The position numbers and the translations under genes were made by a program. Below are positions 43,607 to 53,224 of a DNA stretch of 64,000 bases, one piece after another. Below the pieces are notes generated by a model. It saw only the letters and a program-made list of their open reading frames with translations, was not told where the DNA came from and did not search any database. Every line of letters begins with the position of its first letter. Within the stretch, counting starts at the first letter, position 1. Origin of the DNA: Tenacibaculum mesophilum (GTDB lineage: Bacteria > Bacteroidota > Bacteroidia > Flavobacteriales > Flavobacteriaceae); NCBI RefSeq assembly GCF_003867075.1, contig NZ_CP032544.1, positions 372,001 to 436,000 of the forward strand. The letters run 5' to 3'.

Positions 43607-44614
43607 TTAATTACTCTTAGCCTTAATAAAATCAGAAACTAAGTAGCTAATGTATTTTCCTACTTGCCCGTTAGCTATTTTATCTTTAACAACTGCTGGG
43701 GCTCCCTCACAAATATGTAAATAAGAAGCATTTTGTAGCGTTCCAAAATAATGTGTAAATCTACGAGCTTGTTGTGGAGTAAATCCGCTAGGTGTCATAG
43801 CACTACTTGGAAAATGCTGCACACAATCCAAATCAATTTCAATTCCGAAAGGAGCATTTTCTATAAAACTTTCAGCACGTTGTAATTCGCCTTTAAAAGA
43901 AGTAGTGTGATACACTTCTAACTCTTCAAACGTATTATACTCTAAGTTTAAACTATCATGAATCATTTCAAACACATATTGAGGCGTGTAGTTTTCATGC
44001 AACCCGAACATAAAGTAATTTTGAATAAAGCCTTCTTGTAAGGCGTACGAAAATCCGTTACCACTATGACGCTCTTCCAAACGACGTAAATCGGTATGCG
44101 CATCTAAGTTAATCACATTTACAGGTTGATTTTTCCCTTCAGAAAGCCCTTTAATATTTCCGTAAGCATTGTTGTGTCCACCACCAATGATAATAGGAGT
44201 TTTACCACTCTCAACAATTATTTTAATAAGCTTAGAAAGCTCTTTATCTATTGCTTTTACTAATAAATCACCTTTTTCTCTGTCAGAAACATCAAAACTA
44301 TATACATCGTCCAAACAATCTAAATATCCTAACACTAGGATGTCGTTTCCATTAATAAATTGATTTTGCTGGGTGTTTAAAAACGACTTTAAAGCAGGAA
44401 TAAAAGCAGTGTGTGCACCACCATTTCCGCCATTCATACGAACACCAATATCTTCTGGAACTCCTAAAATAACAAAAGAAGCAGAGGAATTTTTAAGTTC
44501 TGATTGTAGTTCTTTTTTAGAGTCGATAACCGCAACGCACTCACCTAATTTTGTTTCGCCTTCACGTGGGGCAACAAACTCTTGTATGTCTTTTTCGTTG
44601 AATATTGTTAGCAT
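43607..44614 (-). CDS. hutG: formimidoylglutamase
   Basis: 335 residues of the arginase/ureohydrolase superfamily. Manganese ligands: His147 in GGGHNNAYG, Asp171, His173 and Asp175 in NLDAHTDLR, and the Asp pair in EIDLDCVQ near 258-262. The loop GVRMNGGNGGA (56-67) is typical for formiminoglutamase rather than arginase. It converts N-formimino-glutamate to glutamate and formamide at the end of histidine use. Downstream of hutI on the same strand; the 112-base gap holds a dispersed repeat. Confidence 0.9.
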   Translation of the reverse strand: MLTIFNEKDIQEFVAPREGETKLGECVAVIDSKKELQSELKNSSASFVILGVPEDIGVRMNGGNGGAHTAFIPALKSFLNTQQNQFINGNDILVLGYLDCLDDVYSFDVSDREKGDLLVKAIDKELSKLIKIIVESGKTPIIIGGGHNNAYGNIKGLSEGKNQPVNVINLDAHTDLRRLEERHSGNGFSYALQEGFIQNYFMFGLHENYTPQYVFEMIHDSLNLEYNTFEELEVYHTTSFKGELQRAESFIENAPFGIEIDLDCVQHFPSSAMTPSGFTPQQARRFTHYFGTLQNASYLHICEGAPAVVKDKIANGQVGKYISYLVSDFIKAKSN

Positions 44615-44633
44615 ATTGTATTGTTTTTTTAGA

Positions 44634-44704
44634 AAACGTCATTTCGAACTAAAGTGTAACGAAAGGAGAAATCTAAACGGCTTCTTATTACTATTCGGAA
44701 TGAC
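44634..44704. repeat. dispersed repeat between hutI and hutG
   Basis: AACGTCATTTCGAACTAAAG at the left end and ATTCGGAATGACAG at the right end form inverted outer arms around GAGAAATCT. It belongs to the same intergenic family and could form a hairpin in the hutI-hutG transcript. Confidence 0.55.
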
Positions 44705-44726
44705 AGTTTACACATAGTTTAGCTTA

Positions 44727-45959
44727 CTAAACCTCTTTTCCGTTGATAAATACAGCGTCGATTAAGTTACTTCCGAAGGAATACGGTAAAAATCCATACG
44801 AAGGAATTTCTTTTGTTAGGATTAAATTCGCCTTTTTTCCCTTGGTAATACTTCCAACCTCGTTTGATAAATTCATCGCATACGCTCCGTTAATAGTTGC
44901 TGCATTAATAGCCTCTTCTGGTGTCATTTTCATTTTAATACAAGCTGTTGCTACCACAAAATTCATATTTCCTGATGGTGTAGACCCTGGGTTGTAATCG
45001 GTAGCTAAGGCTAACGGTAACCCTGCATTTATAATATCACGAGCAGGGGTGTATGGAATACTTAAAAAGTACGAACAAGAAGGTAAGGCAACAGGCATGG
45101 TTTGCGTTCCTTTCAAGGCTTCAATGTCTTCTGTGTTCATTACTTCTAAATGATCTACTGACAAGGCATTGTGTTTTATGCTCACTTGAACCCCGCCAAT
45201 AGTTGTAAACTGGTTTACGTGTACTTTGGGTGTTAATCCGTATTGTTGCGCAGCGGTTAAAATTCTGTCGGTATCTTCTACTGAGAAGTATCCCGTTTCA
45301 CAGAAAGCATCTACAAAATCCGCTAGATTTTCCTCAGCAACTTTAGGTAACATTTCTTCAATAATTACATTGATATATCCTTCTCTGTTGTTTTTGTATT
45401 CAGTAGGGAAGGCGTGTGCCCCTAAAAAAGTAGCTTTTACAGGAACGTTATAATTCTCTCGTAGCTTTTTTATAACACGTAGCATTTTTAACTCAGCATC
45501 TACGGTTAAACCATAACCAGATTTTATTTCAACAGCACCAGTACCTAAAGCAATTACTTCTTCTAAGCGTTTTGCTGATTGTTGGTATAGCTCTTCTTCT
45601 GAAGTTTCTTGTAATTTCTTAGCCGAATTTACAATACCACCACCACGATTGGCAATTTCTTCATAACTCAAACCATTAATTCTATCTACAAACTCTTGTT
45701 CACGATTGCCTGCATATACAATGTGTGTATGAGAATCGCACCAAGTAGGCAACATCATTTTACCAGTACAATCCACCGTTTTATCAGCAGAAATAGGAGC
45801 TTTTTTCATGCTACCATAGTCGGTAATAATACCATTTTCAACCAATAAAAAAGCATTTTTTATAGTAGGTAAAATGTTCATCGCAGCTCCAGCTACTTTT
45901 TTAGTGCTTGTTTCTCTAATTTGTATTAATTCTTTAATGTTTATGAATAAAGTTGTCAT
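44727..45959 (-). CDS. hutI: imidazolonepropionase
   Basis: 410 residues of the amidohydrolase superfamily. Metal-binding SHTHIVYAG near 75-83, LGAHAFP in the middle, HVNQFTTIGG near 250 and the Asp ligand in ATDYNPGS near 330. It hydrolyses 4-imidazolone-5-propionate to N-formimino-glutamate, the step before hutG. hutH and hutU are not in the window. Confidence 0.94.
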   Translation of the reverse strand: MTTLFINIKELIQIRETSTKKVAGAAMNILPTIKNAFLLVENGIITDYGSMKKAPISADKTVDCTGKMMLPTWCDSHTHIVYAGNREQEFVDRINGLSYEEIANRGGGIVNSAKKLQETSEEELYQQSAKRLEEVIALGTGAVEIKSGYGLTVDAELKMLRVIKKLRENYNVPVKATFLGAHAFPTEYKNNREGYINVIIEEMLPKVAEENLADFVDAFCETGYFSVEDTDRILTAAQQYGLTPKVHVNQFTTIGGVQVSIKHNALSVDHLEVMNTEDIEALKGTQTMPVALPSCSYFLSIPYTPARDIINAGLPLALATDYNPGSTPSGNMNFVVATACIKMKMTPEEAINAATINGAYAMNLSNEVGSITKGKKANLILTKEIPSYGFLPYSFGSNLIDAVFINGKEV

Positions 45960-46317
45960 GTTGAATACTTAAATTTGTTAGACAAACTTACGGTAAAAAC
46001 TACAATGTATGATACATTTTTTAAGGCTGGTTGGATTGTTAATAGGACATCTAGGTTAGGTAAGCGTTGTTTTTACTAAATACTATTTATTCTTATAGGT
46101 TTTAATGTTTTTAGACTATAACCAACTTAATAGTTTTTGTTTAGTTGTTAACTTTAGTGTTTTTATAGCTTACTAAAAGTAATTTGACGTATAACCTCAT
46201 AAACGCAAACTATTTAGTAAATAAAAACGAACTCTGTTGATAACTATATTAACAGAGTTTTTTATTTTTTCTGGCGAAATACTATTTTAGCACAGACTTC
46301 AATTCACACAATTTTTT
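45960..46317. other. 358-base region between hutI and parE, possible small RNA
   Basis: No gene found on either strand. A plus-strand terminator at 46230-46270 has no plus-strand gene upstream of it, so it may end a short non-coding transcript made from this gap. Confidence 0.4.
46230..46270 (+). terminator. orphan terminator-like hairpin upstream of parE
   Basis: AACTCTGTT (46230-46238) and AACAGAGTT (46251-46259) with a run of T after it. It sits 48 bases before the parE ATG and could also act as an attenuator in the parE leader. Confidence 0.65.
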
Positions 46318-48174
46318 ATGACGCAAGAAACACAATATACCGAAGACAATATACGCTCGCTCGATTGGAAGGAACATATTCGTATGCGACCAGGGATGTA
46401 TATTGGTAAACTGGGAGACGGATCATCTCCAGACGACGGAATTTACATTTTGGTTAAAGAGGTTTTAGATAACTCTATTGACGAATTTGTCATGGGAGGA
46501 GGTAAAACCATAGAAGTTTCTGTACAAGGGAATAAAGTAATTGTGCGAGATTACGGACGTGGTATTCCGCTAGGAAAAGTAGTGGACGTGGTTTCGAAGA
46601 TGAACACAGGAGGAAAGTACGACTCCAAAGCCTTTAAAAAATCAGTTGGATTAAATGGAGTTGGTACGAAAGCAGTAAATGCGTTATCAACCTATTTTAG
46701 GGTAGAGTCTAACCGTGACGGTAAATCAGCTTCAGCAGAGTTTGAGAAAGGAAACTTAACCAATCAAGAATTATTAGATGAAACATCACGCCGTAGAGGT
46801 ACTAAAGTAACCTTTATAGCTGATGAAACCATCTTTAAAAATTACAAGTACCGTCCTGAATATATTTCTAAACTATTAAAAAACTATGTGTACCTAAACC
46901 CAGGGTTAACCATTGTTTTTAACGGAGAAAAGTTTTATTCAGAAAACGGGTTAAAAGATTTATTGGAAGACAACAACAATAAAGAAGATATGTTGTATCC
47001 TATAATTCATTTACGAGGCAGTGATATTGAAGTAGCAATTACACACAGTAGAACACAATATTCAGAAGAATACCATTCGTTTGTAAACGGACAAAATACT
47101 ACACAAGGAGGAACGCACTTAAACGCATTTAGAGAAGCAGTAGTAAAAACAGTTCGAGAGTTTTTTGGAAAGAATTTTGATGCTTCTGATGTACGTAAAT
47201 CAATTATCGGTGCTATTTCTATTAAGGTAATGGAACCAGTTTTTGAAAGTCAAACAAAAACAAAATTAGGTTCTACAGAAATGGGAGGAGACTTGCCAAC
47301 CGTTAGAACGTATATTAATGATTTTATAAAAACACAGTTAGATAATTACTTACATAAGAATACGGAAGTAGCCGACAAACTTCAAAAGAAGATATTACAG
47401 GCAGAAAAAGAACGTAAAGAACTATCAGGAATACGAAAATTAGCTCGTGAACGCGCCAAAAAAGCAAGTTTACACAACAAGAAACTACGTGATTGCCGTA
47501 TTCATTTTGGAGACACTAAAAAAGATGGATATTTAGATACTACCTTGTTTATTACGGAGGGAGATTCGGCAAGTGGTTCGATTACCAAATCGCGTAATGT
47601 AAACACACAAGCGGTATTCAGTTTAAAAGGAAAACCACTAAACTCGTATGGATTGTCTAAAAAGATAGTGTACGAGAATGAGGAATTTAACCTATTACAA
47701 GCAGCCTTAAATATAGAAGACGGACTGGAAGATTTACGTTATAACAATATTGTAATTGCTACCGATGCCGATGTTGATGGTATGCACATTCGCTTGTTAT
47801 TAATAACCTTTTTCTTACAATTCTTTCCAGAAGTAATTAAAGAAGGACATTTGTATATTTTAGAAACACCGTTATTTAGAGTACGAAACAAAAAAGAAAC
47901 CATTTATTGTTATTCAGAAGAAGAAAAGCAAGATGCGATAAACAAACTAAGAGGAAAACCAGAAATAACTCGATTTAAGGGGTTAGGGGAGATTTCTCCT
48001 AACGAATTTGTCCATTTTATAGGAGATGATATTCGTTTAGACCCAGTAATGTTAGACAAAGAAATGTCGATAGAACAAATGTTAGAGTTCTATATGGGTA
48101 AAAATACTCCAGACAGACAAAAGTTTATTATTAACAACTTAAAGGTTGAGTTAGATTTAGTAGAAGAAAATTAA
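46318..48174 (+). CDS. parE: DNA topoisomerase IV subunit B
   Basis: 618 residues. GHKL ATPase ([10 protein letters not shown] with catalytic Glu, [20 protein letters not shown]), the transducer domain, and TOPRIM motifs TEGDSASG and DADVDG near 415 and 482. The length, the lack of the GyrB insert, and the direct link to a parC-like gene favour ParE over GyrB. It relaxes and decatenates DNA together with the subunit encoded downstream. Confidence 0.92.
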   Translation: MTQETQYTEDNIRSLDWKEHIRMRPGMYIGKLGDGSSPDDGIYILVKEVLDNSIDEFVMGGGKTIEVSVQGNKVIVRDYGRGIPLGKVVDVVSKMNTGGKYDSKAFKKSVGLNGVGTKAVNALSTYFRVESNRDGKSASAEFEKGNLTNQELLDETSRRRGTKVTFIADETIFKNYKYRPEYISKLLKNYVYLNPGLTIVFNGEKFYSENGLKDLLEDNNNKEDMLYPIIHLRGSDIEVAITHSRTQYSEEYHSFVNGQNTTQGGTHLNAFREAVVKTVREFFGKNFDASDVRKSIIGAISIKVMEPVFESQTKTKLGSTEMGGDLPTVRTYINDFIKTQLDNYLHKNTEVADKLQKKILQAEKERKELSGIRKLARERAKKASLHNKKLRDCRIHFGDTKKDGYLDTTLFITEGDSASGSITKSRNVNTQAVFSLKGKPLNSYGLSKKIVYENEEFNLLQAALNIEDGLEDLRYNNIVIATDADVDGMHIRLLLITFFLQFFPEVIKEGHLYILETPLFRVRNKKETIYCYSEEEKQDAINKLRGKPEITRFKGLGEISPNEFVHFIGDDIRLDPVMLDKEMSIEQMLEFYMGKNTPDRQKFIINNLKVELDLVEEN

Positions 48175-48175
48175 T

Positions 48176-48370
48176 ATGAAAATAGCAGCAAAGTTTTTTG
48201 ACATCATATCAATTCTTTTCGGTATAATATTAGTACTATGGTTTACACAGATAGACTATAGTAACTTATCATTCGAAAACAATATTTCTCCTTATTTAGG
48301 AATTTTTACAGCATTACTATTCATATTTGTAATGCAGTTTGCTAAGAGAAATCAAAAGAATAAGAGATAA
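48176..48370 (+). CDS. small membrane protein between parE and parC
   Basis: 64 residues with two hydrophobic segments (about 8-24 and 40-56) and a basic tail (KRNQKNKR). It starts one base after parE stops and ends 36 bases before parC, so it is translated from the same message. No family recognised; function unknown. Confidence 0.65.
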   Translation: MKIAAKFFDIISILFGIILVLWFTQIDYSNLSFENNISPYLGIFTALLFIFVMQFAKRNQKNKR

Positions 48371-48406
48371 AATTACCCCTAAACATAAACGTTTAAACAT
48401 TCATAC

Positions 48407-51121
48407 ATGAGTGAAGAAAACAATAAGTACGAACATGACGAAGAACTAAATAAACCTGTTGAAAGTACAGAAACCATTACCAAGGTAACAGGTATGTACA
48501 AAGAATGGTTTTTAGACTATGCTTCATATGTAATTTTAGAACGTGCAGTGCCATCAATGGAAGATGGGTTTAAACCCGTGCAACGTCGTATTATGCATTC
48601 AATGAAAGACTTAGATGATGGACGCTATAATAAAGTAGCAAACATTGTAGGTCACACAATGCAGTATCACCCTCACGGAGATGCATCAATTGCCGATGCC
48701 ATGGTACAAATGGGGCAAAAGGAGTTGCTAATCGATATGCAAGGTAACTGGGGTAACATTTTAACAGGAGACCGTGCAGCGGCTTCTCGTTATATTGAAG
48801 CACGTTTGTCTAAATTTGCGTTAGATGTTGTTTTCAATGCCAAAACTACTGAATGGCAAGCCTCGTATGACGGACGTAAAAAAGAACCTGTAAACTTACC
48901 TGTAAAGTTTCCGTTACTATTAGCTCAAGGAGCAGAAGGTATTGCTGTAGGATTATCAACCAAAATATTACCGCATAACTTTAACGAGTTAATAGATGCT
49001 TCTGTAAAATATTTAAAAGGTAGAAGTTTTACGATTGTACCCGACTTTTTAACTGGAGGAATAGCAGATGTTACCAATTATAACGATGGTAAACGAGGAG
49101 GAAAAGTAAGAGTACGAGCAAAAATATCGGCACTTGATAAAAAAACGTTGGTAATTACTGAAGTGCCTTTTGGTACTACCACATCATCATTAATTGATAG
49201 CATTTTAAAAGCGAACGATAAAGGTAAAATTAAGATCAAACGTATTGAAGATAATACAGCAGCCAATGTTGAAATTTTAGTGCACCTGCCAGCTAATGTA
49301 TCGCCAGATAAAACAATTGATGCCTTATACGCTTTTACCAGTTGTGAAAATTCAATTTCTCCACTGTGTTGTATTATTGAGGATAATAAGCCTGTGTTTA
49401 TTGGAGTAACAGAAGTTCTAAAAAAATCAACAGACTTTACAGTAGAGTTACTTAAACGTGAATTAGAAATTCAATTACATGAATTAGAAGAACAATGGCA
49501 TTTTGCTTCTTTAGAACGTATTTTTATTGAGAATAGAATTTACCGTGATATTGAAGAAGTAGAAACTTGGGAAGGAGTAATTGAAGCAATTGATCTAGGG
49601 TTAAAACCGCATACTAAGCATTTAAAAAGAGAAGTAACCGAAGAAGATATTGTTCGTTTAACAGAAATAAGAATTAAGAAAATCTCTAAATTCGATATTG
49701 ACAAAGCAAAACAATTTATTGAGAGTTTAGAAGAGAAAATAGCTGAGGTTAAACATCATTTAGATAATTTAATTGATTTTGCAATAGACTATTTTAAAGA
49801 GTTAAAAGCAAAATACGGAAAAGGAAAAGAGCGTAAAACAGAAATCCGCATTTTTGATGATATCGTAGCTACCAAAGTAGTTATGCGTAACTCAAAACTT
49901 TATGTAAATAGAGAAGAAGGATTTATAGGAACATCGCTACGAAAAGACGAGTACGTTACCGATTGTGCAGATATTGATGATGTTATAGTGTTTAGAGAAG
50001 ATGGTTCAATGGTAGTGACGAAAGTAGATTCTAAAACCTTTGTAGGAAAAGGAATTATTCATGTTGCAATATTCAAGAAAAAAGATAAACGTACAGTTTA
50101 CAACATGATATATCGTGATGGAGCGAAAGGACCTTCATATATGAAGCGTTTTAACGTTACATCAGTTACTCGTGATAAAGAGTACAACTTAGCCAACGGA
50201 GATTCAAAATCAAAAGTATTATACTTTACAGCTAACTCTAATGGAGAAGCTGAGGTAGTAACTATTTTACTTAGAGCAGTAGGAAGTGTTAAAAAATTAA
50301 AATGGGATATTGATTTTGCAGATTTAGCCATAAAAGGACGTAGTGTTAGAGGAAACTTAGTAACCAAGTACTCAATTAAAAAAGTAGAGTTTAAAGAAGC
50401 AGGAGTTTCAACTTTAAAACCTAGAAAAATTTGGTTTGACGATACAGTACAACGTTTAAATGTTGATGGGAGAGGAGAGTTGTTAGGTGAGTTTAAAGCA
50501 GAAGATAAAATATTAATAGCAACTCAATCAGGAAAAATCAAAGCAGTATCACCAGATTTAGCGATGCATTTTGAAAATGATATGATTGTATTAGAAAAAT
50601 GGAAGCCTAATAAGCCAATTTCAGCAATTTATTTTGACGGGGTTAAAGAACGTTATTTTGTAAAACGATTCTTAGTTGAAACACCAGATAAAGAAGAACT
50701 TTTTATATCAGAAGATGAAAAATCGAAGTTAGAAATCATAGCTACAGATTATCGTCCTATGGCAGAGGTAATTTTCTCAAAAAGGAGCCTAGAAAAAATA
50801 GAAGTGAACTTTGAAGACTTTATAGCAATTAAAGGAATTAAAGCTCAAGGAAATCAATTAACAACAGATAAAATAAGAACAGTAAACTTATTAGAGTCAT
50901 TACCTTACGAAGAACCAGAAGAGGAAAAAGTAGAGGATATTGAGGTAACTGATGAAGAAGAAATTAAAGAAGAAGCGTTACCTTTGAATGTAGAAGATAC
51001 TACGCCTAAAGATAAAACGTTTGTAGAGTCTAAAGAAGATAAAGCAAAAAAAGCATTAGAAAGAGCACTTCAAAAGAAGAAAAAAGATAAAGACGACGAA
51101 AGTCAAACAGCATTATTTTAA
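48407..51121 (+). CDS. parC: DNA topoisomerase IV subunit A
   Basis: 904 residues. Catalytic Tyr129 in AAASRYIEARL, QRRIMHSM near 60, HPHGDASIADAMV, then the coiled tower and a C-terminal beta-pinwheel with weak repeats rather than the exact GyrA box. The last 60 residues form an acidic then Lys-rich tail (EEPEEEKVEDIEVTDEEE, KKKKDKDDE). Together with ParE it separates replicated chromosomes. Its TAA shares a base with the mscS ATG. Confidence 0.92.
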   Translation: MSEENNKYEHDEELNKPVESTETITKVTGMYKEWFLDYASYVILERAVPSMEDGFKPVQRRIMHSMKDLDDGRYNKVANIVGHTMQYHPHGDASIADAMVQMGQKELLIDMQGNWGNILTGDRAAASRYIEARLSKFALDVVFNAKTTEWQASYDGRKKEPVNLPVKFPLLLAQGAEGIAVGLSTKILPHNFNELIDASVKYLKGRSFTIVPDFLTGGIADVTNYNDGKRGGKVRVRAKISALDKKTLVITEVPFGTTTSSLIDSILKANDKGKIKIKRIEDNTAANVEILVHLPANVSPDKTIDALYAFTSCENSISPLCCIIEDNKPVFIGVTEVLKKSTDFTVELLKRELEIQLHELEEQWHFASLERIFIENRIYRDIEEVETWEGVIEAIDLGLKPHTKHLKREVTEEDIVRLTEIRIKKISKFDIDKAKQFIESLEEKIAEVKHHLDNLIDFAIDYFKELKAKYGKGKERKTEIRIFDDIVATKVVMRNSKLYVNREEGFIGTSLRKDEYVTDCADIDDVIVFREDGSMVVTKVDSKTFVGKGIIHVAIFKKKDKRTVYNMIYRDGAKGPSYMKRFNVTSVTRDKEYNLANGDSKSKVLYFTANSNGEAEVVTILLRAVGSVKKLKWDIDFADLAIKGRSVRGNLVTKYSIKKVEFKEAGVSTLKPRKIWFDDTVQRLNVDGRGELLGEFKAEDKILIATQSGKIKAVSPDLAMHFENDMIVLEKWKPNKPISAIYFDGVKERYFVKRFLVETPDKEELFISEDEKSKLEIIATDYRPMAEVIFSKRSLEKIEVNFEDFIAIKGIKAQGNQLTTDKIRTVNLLESLPYEEPEEEKVEDIEVTDEEEIKEEALPLNVEDTTPKDKTFVESKEDKAKKALERALQKKKKDKDDESQTALF

Positions 51122-51987
51122 TGGATAAGTTTTTACCATATCGTTTTAACCTAGATACCTTTTTTGGAGCATTAGGGTATATTATAGTCGTATTCTTAGT
51201 GTCTTGGGGTATTTCTAGGTTGGTAAGAGCGATTATTTGGCAACTTATTAAAAGCAAGAAAGAAGATCGTTTTGGTAGAACAAGTATTCAATTTTTACGT
51301 AATTCAGTATCGTTTGTAATTGGACTTTTAAGTGTCATTTATGTAATTATGGCGGTGCCTGCTTTTAGAAGTAAAGCGACTTTAATTTTTTCTGGAGCCG
51401 GTATTTTAGCCGCTATTATAGGTTTTGCTGCACAAGCAGCACTGTCTAACTTAATAGCAGGAGCTTTCATAGTTATATTCCGCCCCTTTAGAGTGGGAGA
51501 CTATATTAAACTGGATGAAACTAGAGTTGGTATTGTTGAAGACATAACGTTGAGACATACTGTAATAAATAACTTTGAGAATAAGCGGTTAATTATACCC
51601 AATTCGGTAATTAGTACAGATTCTATTTTAAATCATACCATAGAAGACTCTCATGTATTAAGTTTTAACAATTTTAAAATAGGATTAAAAGCAGATATTG
51701 ATTTAGCAAGAAAAATTATACAAGAAGAAGCTGTTAAGTTACCAACTGTTATTGATTATCGTACACCAGACCAGGTGATTAGTGATGTGCATCAGGTAGA
51801 TGTTCGTGTTATTGATATATATCCAGACCATATTCATATGCGTGCTTATGTATGGTTAAACGAACCGTTTCAAGAATTTAAAACTAAATGTGCTTTAAAA
51901 GAAGCTGTGCATAAACGCTTTCTATTAGAAGGTGTACATTTACCAATACCAATCAATATAAATGAGATAATTAAAAGAGTAAACTAA
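51121..51987 (+). CDS. small-conductance mechanosensitive channel (MscS family)
   Basis: 288 residues. Transmembrane segments near 15-35, 62-80 and 90-112, the last being the pore helix rich in Gly/Ala (GAGILAAIIGFAAQAALSNLIAGAFI), then RPFRVGDYIKLDE and the beta domain with RLIIPNSVI typical of MscS. It releases osmolytes on membrane stretch. One-base overlap with parC places it in the par operon. Confidence 0.93.
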   Translation: MDKFLPYRFNLDTFFGALGYIIVVFLVSWGISRLVRAIIWQLIKSKKEDRFGRTSIQFLRNSVSFVIGLLSVIYVIMAVPAFRSKATLIFSGAGILAAIIGFAAQAALSNLIAGAFIVIFRPFRVGDYIKLDETRVGIVEDITLRHTVINNFENKRLIIPNSVISTDSILNHTIEDSHVLSFNNFKIGLKADIDLARKIIQEEAVKLPTVIDYRTPDQVISDVHQVDVRVIDIYPDHIHMRAYVWLNEPFQEFKTKCALKEAVHKRFLLEGVHLPIPININEIIKRVN

Positions 51988-52053
51988 AAAAATATTCTTT
52001 ATGGGAGGAGGTGAGTAGTTTGTATATTTTTATAGGTAGTATAAAAAGAATTT

Positions 52054-52359
52054 TTACCCCTTAAAAATAAATCCTAGTCCTAACCTACTTAAAAACTTCT
52101 TTTCAAATTCCCAAAAAAACTTAAATTGTCCAAATAACCAACCAATTAAGGGTAATGTTGTTTGGTAAATAGGAAAAACTAGTAGAATTCTTAAAGGATA
52201 ATATAACCAAGGATTTAAGGTTTCAGGAGATAACCCTAGCAAATTTGTAATAGGTTTAGCAACCCAAGCTGCAAATGATCCATTTATAGCAAAAACTATA
52301 AAAATAGCAGTTAAAGCCCAATTGCTTTTTATACCCCAACGATGTTTAAGTTTTTCCAT
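52054..52359 (-). CDS. DUF6787-like small membrane protein
   Basis: 101 residues from the ATG ending at 52359 (MEKLKHRWGI); a promoter just upstream excludes longer forms. Two or three hydrophobic segments (about 17-40, 52-75) and an aromatic Lys-rich tail (FKFFWEFEKKFLSRLG). The pattern matches a flavobacterial family I recall as DUF6787. Function unknown. Confidence 0.7.
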   Translation of the reverse strand: MEKLKHRWGIKSNWALTAIFIVFAINGSFAAWVAKPITNLLGLSPETLNPWLYYPLRILLVFPIYQTTLPLIGWLFGQFKFFWEFEKKFLSRLGLGFIFKG

Positions 52360-52375
52360 AAGTACTAATATGCTG

Positions 52376-52406
52376 CAAAAATAACCAAAAGAAAAGGGGG
52401 AAACAA
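52376..52406 (-). promoter_or_regulatory. promoter of the DUF6787-like gene
   Basis: On the minus strand TTG (52404-52406), 20-base spacer, TATTTTTG (52376-52383). The -33 part overlaps the terminator of the upstream DUF937 gene. Confidence 0.65.
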
Positions 52407-52415
52407 ATGTTTCCC
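52396..52415 (-). terminator. terminator of the DUF937 gene
   Basis: GGGGAAAC-N4-GTTTCCCC, 8-bp GC-rich stem, followed on the minus strand by CTTTTCTTTT. Confidence 0.7.
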
Positions 52416-52444
52416 CGTTCATTATAAATTATAGCAAAATAAAA

Positions 52445-53095
52445 TTATTTTTTTCCAAACACACCACCTAAAAGTCCACCTAAAAGTCCTCCTGATTTTT
52501 GTTGATTATTACCAGCGTTACCTAAAATCATTCCAGCTACATCATCAACAATACTACCATCTCCATCAGCATCAAGTATCTGTTCTAAGAAGCTTTGTTC
52601 TTTTTGAGTAGAGTTACCGCCTAGTAAACCACCTAGAAGTCCACTTAAATCACTTGAATTATTTACATTTTCTTGACGAGATTGCTTACCAAGTAACCCC
52701 ATTAAAATAGGAGCAGCAGTTTTCAAAATATCAGCAACAGCACCAGTATCCATTCCTGCTTTTTGACCAATAACTTGTTCAACTCCTTGCTGTTTATTTC
52801 CTAAAACATGACCTAAAATTTTACCACCGTCTTGTAAAACATCAGAATTTACACCACCATTAAATAAATCACCTAAATTATCTAAGATTCCACCATCATG
52901 CTTATTTAATGCGTTCTTTAAACTTTCAGCACCTTGAGGAGTGGCAGCATTTCGTTGCATTGCTTTCATTAAAACAGGTAATGCCATTGTTAGTACACTA
53001 CTAGTTTTATTAGTGTCTTGCCCAGTTGATCCGGCAACACCAGATATAATTGTTTTTCCTATATCGCTATTTAATAAATCTAAAATTCCCGTCAT
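52445..53095 (-). CDS. DUF937 domain protein
   Basis: 216 residues, Gly/Leu/Gln-rich, with repeated helices of DUF937 (ILDLLNSDIGKTIISGVAGSTGQ; GADAVADILK-like; AAPILMGLLGKQ) and GLLGG repeats near the end (GGLLGGLLGGVFGKK). A segment DADGDGSIVDD resembles an EF-hand loop. No signal peptide. Function unknown in the family, though a few DUF937 proteins are linked with stress or development. Confidence 0.85.
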   Translation of the reverse strand: MTGILDLLNSDIGKTIISGVAGSTGQDTNKTSSVLTMALPVLMKAMQRNAATPQGAESLKNALNKHDGGILDNLGDLFNGGVNSDVLQDGGKILGHVLGNKQQGVEQVIGQKAGMDTGAVADILKTAAPILMGLLGKQSRQENVNNSSDLSGLLGGLLGGNSTQKEQSFLEQILDADGDGSIVDDVAGMILGNAGNNQQKSGGLLGGLLGGVFGKK

Positions 53096-53224
53096 TTTGT
53101 TATTTTAATAAAATTAGTACTCAGTTTATAATAATTGGACACAAGATACGAACTGAAGGTCACTTTTTTTAAATATTTCTTTATACCTTACGGCCAGTTA
53201 AAAAATAATAGATTTATAGATTAT

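Noticed and set aside
44373..44717. 114-codon plus-strand open frame over hutG
   Set aside because: Shadow of hutG on the other strand and then the dispersed repeat; no coding character of its own.
53135..53224. 30-codon extension of the symporter from a TTG
   Set aside because: It adds a Phe/Tyr-rich stretch unlike DAACS N-termini; MKRLALHWQ at 53225 is the natural start.
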